Source: Cryobacterium shii
Lineage (GTDB): Bacteria > Actinomycetota > Actinomycetes > Actinomycetales > Microbacteriaceae
Direction of reading: 5' to 3'
NCBI RefSeq assembly: GCF_004402595.1
Contig: NZ_SOFY01000037.1
Span: forward strand, 5,737-40,274
Length of the DNA: 34,538 bases
Below are positions 9,118 to 15,921 of the stretch, in pieces. The position numbers and the translations under genes are program-made. Below the pieces are notes generated by a model that had not been told where the DNA came from, searched no databases, and saw only the letters and a list, made by a program, of their open reading frames with translations. The stretch's first letter is position 1, and each line of letters begins with the position of its first letter.

Positions 9118-10343
9118 ATACCCATTGGCCTTTTCGCCCTCGCCCTCGGAGGGTTCGGCATCGGACTCACCGAGTTCGTCATCATGGGCATCCTGCCCGA
9201 CCTCGCCGCCGATTTCGGGATCAGCGAGGCCGCGGCCGGCTGGCTGATCTCCGGCTACGCCCTGAGCGTGGTCGTCGGCACCCTCGGTCTGACCGCCGCC
9301 GTGACCCGGCTGCCGCGCAAGAAGGTGCTGATCGCCCTGATGGTCCTGTTCATCCTCGGCAACCTGATCAGCGCACTCGCCCCGACCTACGCCCTGATGA
9401 TGCTCGGCCGGGTGGTCGCCGCACTCTGCCACGGCGCGTTCTTCGGCATCGGCTCCGTGCTCGCCGCCGACATGGTGGCACCGACGAAGAAGTCCGGGGC
9501 GATCGCGATCATGTTCACCGGCCTGACCGTCGCCAACGTGCTCGGCGTGCCCTTCGGCACCCTGCTCGGCCAGAACCTCGGCTGGCGCGCCACGTTCTGG
9601 GCGATCACCCTGATCGGCGTGATCGCGCTGGTCGGAATCGCGACCCTCGTGCCGCAGATCGAGCACGCCACCGACCAGAACGGCGGTCTCCGCGGCGAGC
9701 TGAGAGCCTTCCGCTCCGGCCAGGTCTGGCTGTCCATCGCCGTCACGGTGCTCGGCTACGGGGGCATGTTCGGGGCGTTCACCTACATCGCGTTCACCCT
9801 GACCGAGGTCAGCGGCCTCGCGGCATCCACTGTGCCGTTCCTGTTGATACTCTTCGGCGTGGGTCTCTTCATCGGCAATATCGTCGGCGGCAAGGCGGCG
9901 GACCGTTCCGTCGACACGACCCTGATCGTGCTGCTGGCGGCCCTGACGGTGGTTCTCGTCTTCTTCGCGCTGACCGTCCGCAGCCAGGTCGCAACGATCG
10001 CATCGCTTCTGCTCCTCGGCGGGTTCGGCTTCGCCACGGTTCCCGGCCTGCAGATGCGCGTGATGAGCTACGCCAGCGCGGCGCCCACCCTGGCCTCCGG
10101 CGCCAACATCGCCGCCTTCAACCTCGGCAACACGCTCGGCGCCTGGCTCGGCGGCCTGACCATCACGATCGGGCTGGCTACACCTCGCCGATCTGGGCCG
10201 GGGCCGGCGTGACGGTGCTCGGCCTGGTCGTCATGGTCGCTGCGGCGCGCGGCGCCCGGCTGACCCGCCGCCGGGTGGCATCCGTCGCCCTGCCGGTGAC
10301 GGCTCCCGTCGCGGCTCAGGTTGTGGACGCGGGCGCGCGGTAG
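9118..10343 (+). pseudogene. MFS drug exporter gene (AraJ/Cmx type) with ATA start and frameshift
   Basis: A 12-helix major facilitator of the DHA1 type; recognisable runs are PIGLFALALGGFGIGLTEF at the N-terminus, LLGRVVAALCHGAFFGIG and FNLGNTLGAWLGGL. Two lesions are visible. The family N-terminus starts at PIG, and the codon before it, 8 nt after a strong AAGGAG (9104-9109), is ATA (9118-9120) where ATG or GTG is expected. Near 10176, CTGGCTAC appears where CTGGGCTAC would keep the frame, so the uninterrupted frame from ATG 9184 ends prematurely at 10212. Adding one G restores GYTSPIWAGAGVTVLGL and a stop at 10343, giving 408 residues, normal for the family. Either the gene is decaying or the sequence has errors. 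The restored stop falls inside the 69-bp repeat. Confidence 0.75.
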
Positions 10344-10376
10344 AACCTGCGCCCGCGGCCGCAGGGTGCGCCGCGA
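10308..10376. repeat. 69-bp GC-rich hairpin repeat, copy B
   Basis: The same element as at 6775-6843. The outer stem has one mismatch and the inner stem pairs CGCGGGCGC with GCGCCCGCG perfectly. The central TAGAACC is kept and provides the restored stop of the MFS frame. Its 3' flank (GCGACATCCGTGGG) resembles a stretch at 8354-8370 (GCGCATCCGTGGG). Confidence 0.8.
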
Positions 10377-10402
10377 CATCCGTGGGTTCGAAACGACGGA
10401 TG
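10377..10402. terminator. Small inverted repeat CATCCGT/ACGGATG
   Basis: Arms 10377-10383 and 10396-10402 face each other across a 12-nt loop that contains TTCGAA. It lies between the convergent MFS and transglutaminase-like genes. Both arms are copies of the over-represented octamer core described in the findings, so it may be a terminator built from that motif. Confidence 0.5.
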
Positions 10403-10415
10403 CCGGCGGCGCGCC

Positions 10416-11261
10416 TCAGGCCTCCCGGGTGATCTCCACCGTGACGAACAGTTCCGACCCGCTCGTCCCCGAGAACACGCCGCGCAGCGGGGGCACGTCG
10501 TTGTAATCGCGGCCCCGTCCGACGGCCACGTGCCGGTCGCCGATGTCGATCGAGTTGGTCGGGTCGTAGCCGCGCCAGTCGCCGCAGAACCACTCGACCC
10601 ACGCGTGGGACTCGCCCCGGATGGTCTCGCCGATGCCGGCATCCGGCCGCGAGTGCAGGTAGCCGGACACGTACCGGGCGGGAATGCCCGCCGACCGCAG
10701 CGCTCCCAGCGCGATGTGGGTGATGTCCTGGCACACGCCGCGCTTGTCGCTCCACGATTCCCGGGCGGTGGAGTGCACGCCCGTGACGCCCTGCACGTAC
10801 TGCATCTGGTCCCCGATGGCGGCGCAGATCTCCAGCGCGGCGTCGCAGGGGCTCGCGCGGCGGGCCACGATCTCGGCGGCCAGCGCAGCGACATCCTCCG
10901 GCGGGTCGGTCAGCCGGGTCTGCCGCGCGTGCTCCACCGTGATGGTGCTGCGCCGGCTCGCGGCCGCCAGTTCCGGCCAGCCCAGCGGATGCGCCAGGTG
11001 GGTGCGCGGCCGCACCTCCACCAGGCTGGTGGCCGTGAGTGTGAGCTCGGTGTACGGGGTGAGCACCTCGAAGCTCGACACCTGCGTGCCCCAGTAGTCG
11101 AGGTAGCCGTGGTTGCTCGACACCGGCGAGATCTCGAGCCCGGCGTACAGCACGAACTGGTCCGGCGAGCTGACCGGCAGCATCCTCGCCTCGTTGTAGG
11201 AGGCGCCCACCTCGCCCTGGTACCGGTAGCCGGTCACGTGCCGGATCCGCAGCCGGTTCAC
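10416..11261 (-). CDS. Transglutaminase-like cysteine protease family protein
   Basis: A 281-aa transglutaminase-fold protein, probably a peptidase or amidotransferase acting on small peptides. The N-terminal beta domain (RIRHVTGYRYQGEVGASYNEARMLP) is typical of the bacterial family linked to alpha-E genes. The catalytic triad is readable: Cys in DKRGVCQDITH, His in GESHAWVEWF, Asp in GYDPTNS. GTG 11261 overlaps the stop of the alpha-E gene (GTGA). Because of the frameshift in that gene, the raw frame runs from 12194 straight into this one and simulates a 592-aa fusion; the residues between about 11260 and 11530 in that frame have no family resemblance. Third gene of the ATP-grasp, alpha-E, transglutaminase operon. 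Function of the system is not established. Confidence 0.88.
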   Translation of the reverse strand: MNRLRIRHVTGYRYQGEVGASYNEARMLPVSSPDQFVLYAGLEISPVSSNHGYLDYWGTQVSSFEVLTPYTELTLTATSLVEVRPRTHLAHPLGWPELAAASRRSTITVEHARQTRLTDPPEDVAALAAEIVARRASPCDAALEICAAIGDQMQYVQGVTGVHSTARESWSDKRGVCQDITHIALGALRSAGIPARYVSGYLHSRPDAGIGETIRGESHAWVEWFCGDWRGYDPTNSIDIGDRHVAVGRGRDYNDVPPLRGVFSGTSGSELFVTVEITREA

Positions 11262-12188
11262 GACGCCTCCCCGGTCCAGGTCGGCACGGTGCTCGTGGGG
11301 AAATACCGGTCGCCGATGGCTTCCGAGGCGGCGCTGGTGGCCTCCTGCACGGCGTCCATCTGCGCGGACAGGTCGTTCAGGATATCCATGATCGGCCGAT
11401 ATTCCAGCTGGCTGCGGATCCGGCCCAGCTCCCGCTGCGCCTGGTCGGACACGCCGACGCGGTCCGTGCGGGTCTCCATGTCGCGCCGGCACTGCTCCGC
11501 CCGGGAGAGGGAGAACACGATCGAGCGGGGGGAACAGTCGATCCAGCAGCAGGAACTCGGCCGCGTTCCGGGCCGAGGGCACCCCCCGGTAGGTGCGCAG
11601 GTAGGACTCGTACGCGCCGCAGGAGCGCAGGATCGTGGTCCACGAGGGCCCGCTGGCCTCGGTCAGCGACCGGGTGGCCAGCAGCCGGGCGGTCATGTCC
11701 GCCTGCTCGAGGCTGCGACCCAGGTTGAAGAACTGCCACGCCTCGTCCCGGCTGACCCCGGACTCCACGATGCCCACGGCGAGCACCGAGCGCTCGCGCA
11801 CCCAGCCGAAGAAGTCGTGCGTCTTCTCGCCGGCGACCTTGCGGGGCATCCTTGCGCTGGTCGTATTCAGGCACTCCCACAGTTCCGTCGGCACGATCTC
11901 CCTGACCCGCCTGGCGTTCTCCCGGGCCGCGGTGACCGAATAGGCGATCGAGGCCGGATGAAGGCGGTCGACGGCCAGCGTGGCGAGCACGTCCTTGCGG
12001 GTCAGCAACCGGTCGGTCGGCGCGGCGCTCCCCATCAGATGCAGCAGGGACTGACAGGCGAGGTTCTCCTCGATCCACGGGTCTTCGAGCAACAGTTGGA
12101 GGTGCACGTCGAGGATGCGCGCCGTGCCGTCGCTGCGCTCGATGTAGCGTCCAATCCAGAACAGGCTTTCCGCGATGCGGCTCAACAT
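11258..12188 (-). pseudogene. Alpha-E domain protein (DUF403), frameshifted in a G6 tract
   Basis: The helical alpha-E protein is the partner of circularly permuted ATP-grasp enzymes and is predicted to help in peptide synthesis. The N-terminal part (MLSRIAESLFWIGRYIERSDG) to AEFLLLDRLFP is intact. The frame then breaks at 11527-11532, where six G (+ strand) are present; five would restore RSIVFSLSRAEQCRRDMETRTDR and the normal end PTWTGEAS at 11258, giving about 309 aa, the usual length. A single-base homopolymer error or a real mutation explains it. ATG 12188 gives the canonical MLSRIAES; GTG 12194 would overlap the ATP-grasp stop (GTGA) and is also possible. Neighbours are in the same operon. 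Confidence 0.8.
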
Positions 12189-12190
12189 TC

Positions 12191-13858
12191 TCACCCCTCT
12201 CTCTCCCCGGCCGGCGCGGTCGACGCCTGCTGCTGCTGTTGCTGCTGCTCGTTGTCGCCGACGGGCTTGTCCTGCGGCGAGTGGTCCACGGCGTGCGCGA
12301 CCCCGGTCGAGCGCACGTTGGCGGCCTGGCCGGCGACCAGTCCCTGGATGGAGCGCCCGGGCCCCTCGGTGAAGGAATCCGGTTCCGTGCCGATCACCCA
12401 GGTGTCCTTGGACCCGCCGCCCTGGCTGGAGTTGACCACGAGCTCCCCCTCGGGCAGCGCGACCCGGGTGAGTCCGCCCGGCAGCACCCAGACATCCGTG
12501 CCGTCGTTCACGGCGAACGGTCGCAGGTCGGCGTGCCGCGGCCGCATGCCCGCGTCCACGAGGGTGGGGATGGTGGAGAGTTGCACGACCGGCTGCGCGA
12601 TCCAGCCACGCGGGTCCTTCAGCAGCTGCGCCGGCAGGGTGTCCAGCTCGGCGGCGGATGCCGCGGGCCCGACCAGGAGCCCCTTGCCGCCCGACCCGTC
12701 GACGGGCTTGACCACGAGCTCGCCGAGCCGGTCCAGTACCTCCTCGAGGGCCAGCGGATCTTCGAGCCGCCAGGTGTCGACGTTGGGGATGACGGCGTCC
12801 TCGCCGAGGTAGTACCGGATCAGCTCGGGCAGGTAGGTGTAGACCAGCTTGTCGTCGGCGACCCCGTTGCCGACGGCGTTGGCGATGGTGACGTTGCCGA
12901 GCCGGGCGGCCATCAGGATGCCCGGCGACCCCAGTTGGGAATCGGCCCGGAACTGCGGCGGGTCCAGGAATTCGTCGTCGACGCGACGGTAGATCACGTC
13001 GACCCGGGTGGGCCCGGCGGTGGTGCGCATCCAGACCCGGCCGCCGGAGCAGAACAGGTCCCGCCCCTCGACGAGCTCGACTCCCATCAGCCGGGCCAGC
13101 AGGGTGTGCTCGAAGTAGGCGGAGTTGAAGACGCCCGGGGTGAGCACGACCACGTTGGGGTCGTCGATCCCCGCCGGGGCCGAGGCGCGGAGGGCCTGAA
13201 GCAGCTTGTTCGGGTAGTCCCCGACCGGGCGCACGCGCATCGAGGCGAACAGCTCCGGCAGGGTCTGGGCCATCACGCGGCGGTTGGAGATGACGTAGCT
13301 CACCCCGCTGGGCACCCGCACGTTGTCCTCGAGCACTCGCCAGGCTCCCCGCTCGTCCCGGATCAGGTCGATCCCCGACACCTGGATGCGCACGTTGTTC
13401 GCCGAGACGATGCCGGCCGCCTGCCGATGGAAGTGACTCGACGAACTGATCAGACCGGCCGGGATGACGCCGTCATGCACCGCGGCCTGGGGTCCGTAGA
13501 TGTCCGCGAGGAACGCCTCGAGTGCCCGCACCCGCTGTTTGATCCCGGATTCGACCGTGACCCACTCCTGCTGCTCGATCACGCGCGGCACCGCGTCCAG
13601 CGGGAACGGCCGCTCCTCCCCCGCGAAGTCGAACGTGACCCCCTGGGCGAGATAGCTGCTCGCCAGGGCATCCGTGCGGCCCCGGAGCTCTTTCTGCGTC
13701 ATTTTCGCCAGGGCCGCATACACGTCCTTATAGGCCGTGCGCGCCTCCACCGGCGTGAGCGAGGTGAGGTCGGGGAACATTTCGTCCCAGGCGCTCGGCG
13801 CGCCGTTTTTCAATCGAAGGGATGCGGTCGTGCCGTAGCCCGTGAACAGGTCAACCAT
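12191..13858 (-). CDS. Circularly permuted ATP-grasp protein
   Basis: A 555-aa member of the circularly permuted type 2 ATP-grasp family, predicted from comparative work (Iyer and Aravind on amidoligases) to form peptide bonds in an uncharacterised modification or metabolite pathway. Seen: the N-terminal run YAALAKMTQKELRGR, the central LEDNVRVPSGVSYVISNR (metal or ATP contact region), VVLTPGVFNSAYFEHTLLARLMG, DVIYRRVDDEFLDP, and the glycine-rich VVKPVDGSGGKGLLVG near residue 390, ending the core near SSQGGGSKDTWVI. Beyond this an 80-residue tail contains seven glutamines encoded by a CAG/CAA run. First gene of the operon with alpha-E and transglutaminase-like proteins. ATG 13858 is supported by the conserved start MVDLFTGYG. 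Substrate unknown. Confidence 0.9.
   Translation of the reverse strand: MVDLFTGYGTTASLRLKNGAPSAWDEMFPDLTSLTPVEARTAYKDVYAALAKMTQKELRGRTDALASSYLAQGVTFDFAGEERPFPLDAVPRVIEQQEWVTVESGIKQRVRALEAFLADIYGPQAAVHDGVIPAGLISSSSHFHRQAAGIVSANNVRIQVSGIDLIRDERGAWRVLEDNVRVPSGVSYVISNRRVMAQTLPELFASMRVRPVGDYPNKLLQALRASAPAGIDDPNVVVLTPGVFNSAYFEHTLLARLMGVELVEGRDLFCSGGRVWMRTTAGPTRVDVIYRRVDDEFLDPPQFRADSQLGSPGILMAARLGNVTIANAVGNGVADDKLVYTYLPELIRYYLGEDAVIPNVDTWRLEDPLALEEVLDRLGELVVKPVDGSGGKGLLVGPAASAAELDTLPAQLLKDPRGWIAQPVVQLSTIPTLVDAGMRPRHADLRPFAVNDGTDVWVLPGGLTRVALPEGELVVNSSQGGGSKDTWVIGTEPDSFTEGPGRSIQGLVAGQAANVRSTGVAHAVDHSPQDKPVGDNEQQQQQQQASTAPAGEREG
12228..12248 (-). repeat. Glutamine-codon (CAG/CAA) trinucleotide run
   Basis: Seven consecutive Gln codons, read as CTGCTGCTGTTGCTG on the plus strand, encode a poly-Q stretch in the ATP-grasp tail. 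Length changes would stay in frame. Confidence 0.85.
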
Positions 13859-13914
13859 TCCGGGAGCGTAGCGGGGTGGTATTGCCGGGATATTTCAGCG
13901 AAATGACGGCCAGG

Positions 13915-13998
13915 TTGTATGCAAAACTCCCCATTTCGGGACACAAATGGGCAGAAGCCGGGGTTCACACAGGCGATTCACCCCCGGCATTGCATACA
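13915..13998. promoter_or_regulatory. Symmetric regulatory region between divergent ATP-grasp and ABC-like genes
   Basis: TTGTATGCAA (13915-13924) and TTGCATACA (13990-13998) are inverted copies sharing 9 nt. Between them lie a perfect 7-bp inverted repeat CCCATTT/AAATGGG (13930-13936, 13945-13951) and GCCGGGG/CCCCGGC (13957-13963, 13982-13988). TTGTATGCAA resembles the TTGTATACAA-type sites of GntR/FCD regulators, and such a regulator is encoded at 15217-15867. Overlap with likely -10 boxes on both sides (TACAAC leftward, TACAGT rightward) suggests coordinated repression. The regulator identity is inferred. Confidence 0.45.
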
Positions 13999-14000
13999 GT
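13995..14000 (+). promoter_or_regulatory. Putative -10 box TACAGT for the ABC-like gene
   Basis: The hexamer fits TANNNT and would start transcription near 14007, leaving a short leader with GGAGG before GTG 14030. It overlaps the right TTGCATACA site. No clear -35 box is visible. Confidence 0.3.
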
Positions 14001-14029
14001 GAAACCATTCAGAGCGGAGGGTGGGCAAC

Positions 14030-15091
14030 GTGAAGGCATTCCTTCCCACCGGCGACGCCTTCGGGGATGCGTTCGGGGATGCGTTCGGGGATGCGTTCGG
14101 GGATGCGTTCGGGTCGTTTCCCGACGCGGGTTCACCCGCCGAGGGCGACGAGCCGGTGCCCTCCGACGGATTCCGCGCCACCGCCCTGGTCGACGTGCGC
14201 GGACTCCAGATCGTTCGGGGCCCCCGAACGGATGCCTCGATCCTCGCCACCGGGATCTCGCTGTCGCTGGCGCACGGGGAGGTCCTCGGGCTGGTCGGCG
14301 ACGTCGGTTCCGGTGCCACCGAGATCGCCAGGGCCATCGCGGGACGGCTGTCCGCTCCGGACCGGATCGTCGCCGGCTCCATCCTGTTGGACGGCACAGA
14401 ACTGGTGGGTATCAAGGGCCGGGCCCTCGAACGACTCCGCGGAACCACGATGGCCCTGGTCCCCGCGGACGCGACGACCCGGCTCGCGCCGCACCGCGCC
14501 ATCGGGCGGCAGCTCACCCGCCCGCTCCGGCGCACCCTGGGCCTGTCCCGGGCGGCCGCCACCCGGCGAATGCTGGAAAACCTCGACCGGGCGAGAGTCG
14601 AGGACCCCCGGCACGCATCGACCCTCCTCCCCGGGCAGCTCCCCCGGCTCACCCTGCACCGGGTGCTGATCGCCGACGCCGTCGCGTGCGGGCCGGGCCT
14701 CCTGATCGTCGACGACCGGGGAGTCGCGCCAGGCACGGCGGCGGACGCGGCCGGGCAGGCGGCGGAGGACGCGGCCGCAGACGCAACCATCGCCGCGCTC
14801 TACCGCGGCCTCCGGCAGGAGCGCGCACTGGCCATGATCGTCGTGTCCCGCAACCTGGGAGACGCCGTGGCCGGCTGCGACCGGGTGGCCGTGCTCGACG
14901 CAGGACGGATCGTCGAACAGGGGTCGAGGGCCGAGATCGTCAGCGCGCCGCAGCATCCGCGCACCCGCCAGCTGCTCGCCACCGCGCGCGCCCACCCCGC
15001 CTGCCCCCCTGGTCTCTGCCCCCCTGCCCCCCTGATCCTCCTGCCCCTCCTGCCCCTCCTGATCCTCGGCGAGAAATCCGCCGAGCCGTGA
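14030..15091 (+). CDS. Degenerate ABC-type ATPase homologue (predicted non-catalytic)
   Basis: The 353-aa protein follows the layout of oligopeptide-transporter ATPases (DppD/OppD type), but every catalytic motif is altered. The Walker A run GLVGDVGSGAT has Ala96 in place of the lysine. The Q-loop reads VPADATTRLAP instead of VPQDP. The signature reads LLPGQLPRL instead of LSGGQRQR. Walker B ends LLIVDDRG, so Asp229 replaces glutamate. An Ala-rich run replaces the D-loop, and the H-switch reads VVSRNLGDAV. The N-terminus has five GDAF repeats (12-bp DNA units) and the C-terminus a Pro/Leu-rich tail from a C-rich repetitive stretch. GTG 14030 is chosen because GGAGG lies 9 nt upstream; GTG 14021 directly abuts that site. 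No permease is adjacent. It may have become a regulatory protein, or it is decaying while still open. Confidence 0.7.
   Translation: MKAFLPTGDAFGDAFGDAFGDAFGDAFGSFPDAGSPAEGDEPVPSDGFRATALVDVRGLQIVRGPRTDASILATGISLSLAHGEVLGLVGDVGSGATEIARAIAGRLSAPDRIVAGSILLDGTELVGIKGRALERLRGTTMALVPADATTRLAPHRAIGRQLTRPLRRTLGLSRAAATRRMLENLDRARVEDPRHASTLLPGQLPRLTLHRVLIADAVACGPGLLIVDDRGVAPGTAADAAGQAAEDAAADATIAALYRGLRQERALAMIVVSRNLGDAVAGCDRVAVLDAGRIVEQGSRAEIVSAPQHPRTRQLLATARAHPACPPGLCPPAPLILLPLLPLLILGEKSAEP
14051..14110 (+). repeat. 12-bp tandem repeat encoding GDAF, five units
   Basis: Four perfect GGGGATGCGTTC units (14063-14110) follow one diverged unit (14051-14062). The array is in frame and encodes Gly-Asp-Ala-Phe five times near the start of the ABC-like protein. 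Confidence 0.95.
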
Positions 15092-15142
15092 GAAGCGACC
15101 CTTAAAAACGCCGGAAAGGGGGCGGAACTCACGGCTCGGCGG
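15078..15142. terminator. Hairpin overlapping the stop of the ABC-like gene, 15-bp stem
   Basis: CCGCCGAGCCGTGAG (15078-15092) pairs perfectly with 15128-15142 around a 35-nt loop; GAGAA/TTCTC add an outer helix. The ABC-like stop codon lies inside the left arm. The loop, read on the minus strand, holds TCCGG followed by TTTTTAA, like the loops at 8421 and 28552. It serves as a likely terminator between convergent genes. Confidence 0.75.
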
Positions 15143-15169
15143 GCACTTCTCCGGCCGGAAGGGGAGGCC

Positions 15170-15214
15170 GGGTACGGGAAGGGCGGGTACGGGAAGGGCG
15201 GCTACGGGAAGGGC
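15170..15214. repeat. 15-bp tandem repeat next to the gntR stop
   Basis: Two perfect units GGGTACGGGAAGGGC (15170-15199) and one with two changes (15200-15214) abut the regulator's stop; a partial fourth unit begins at 15215, so the stop codon (15217-15219, minus strand) lies in the array. Confidence 0.9.
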
Positions 15215-15216
15215 GG

Positions 15217-15867
15217 CTACGCGTCGGCGGGCAACGCCGAGACCGCGTTCCGCGCGGCGAGAATGTGCGAACGCATCGCCACCTCGGCCCAGACCACGTC
15301 GCCCGAGCGCAAGGCGGTCAGGATGTCGCGGTGCTGGTGATTGCTGCCGGCCCGGAACGCGGCGCCGTCGCGGCGGAAGAAGTGGCTCATCATCGGCACC
15401 CGGCCGACGGATGCCGTCAGGCCGACGAGCTGTTTGCTGCGGGAGGCGGCCACGATGATCCGGTGGAATTCGGCGTTCAGCTCGCCGAGCCGGTCGATGC
15501 CCGGGTCGTCGGTCCTCCGCACGAACTCCTCCATCAGCCCGATCAGCGCACCGAGCCGGTCGAGGTCGCCGGGTTCGATCCGCGCGGCGGCGAGCCCGGC
15601 CGCGCGGCTCTCGAGGGCGGCGCGGAGAAAATACGTCTCGCGGACCTGTTCGGCCGTCCATGGGATGACCGTCGCGCCGCGATTGGGGATGAACTCGACC
15701 AGGCCGGCCTCGTCGAGCCGGCGCAGCGCCTCCCGGATCGGCGTGCGGCTGAGGCCGAGCTCCTGGGCGAGGGCGGTCTCCCGCAGGGTCGCGTTGGCGG
15801 GCAGTTCACCCGAGAGGATGCGCGCGCGCAGGTTCGCGTACGCGGCCTGCCCCCCGGTCACCGTCAT
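15217..15867 (-). CDS. GntR family regulator with FCD ligand-binding domain
   Basis: A 216-aa FadR-subfamily regulator. The winged helix-turn-helix covers about residues 8-72 (AYANLRARILSGELPANATLRE, LAQELGLSRTPIREALRRLDEAGLVEFIPNRGATV). The all-helical FCD domain follows, with the metal or ligand contacts likely in LNAEFHRIIV, NHQHRDILTAL and AMRSHI. ATG 15867 is chosen because GGGAGG lies 6 nt upstream; a frame extending to 15915 lacks such a site. It lies 54 nt downstream of the acyl-CoA dehydrogenase gene on the same strand and likely forms an operon with it, so the ligand may be a CoA-pathway acid. It could also act at the TTGTATGCAA sites near 13915. Its 3' end abuts a tandem repeat. 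Confidence 0.88.
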   Translation of the reverse strand: MTVTGGQAAYANLRARILSGELPANATLRETALAQELGLSRTPIREALRRLDEAGLVEFIPNRGATVIPWTAEQVRETYFLRAALESRAAGLAAARIEPGDLDRLGALIGLMEEFVRRTDDPGIDRLGELNAEFHRIIVAASRSKQLVGLTASVGRVPMMSHFFRRDGAAFRAGSNHQHRDILTALRSGDVVWAEVAMRSHILAARNAVSALPADA

Positions 15868-15921
15868 TTCGGCCTCCCCCCGCCACACTTCGATCCGTGT
15901 GCCACTATCGCACATCCGCCG

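Noticed and set aside
10416-12194. A 592-aa alpha-E/transglutaminase fusion protein
   Set aside because: The middle segment has no family resemblance, and removing one G from the G6 tract restores two ordinary proteins with a GTGA overlap.
10530-13906. Plus-strand frames of 760 and 555 codons
   Set aside because: Antisense shadows of the transglutaminase, alpha-E and ATP-grasp genes; no recognisable domains.
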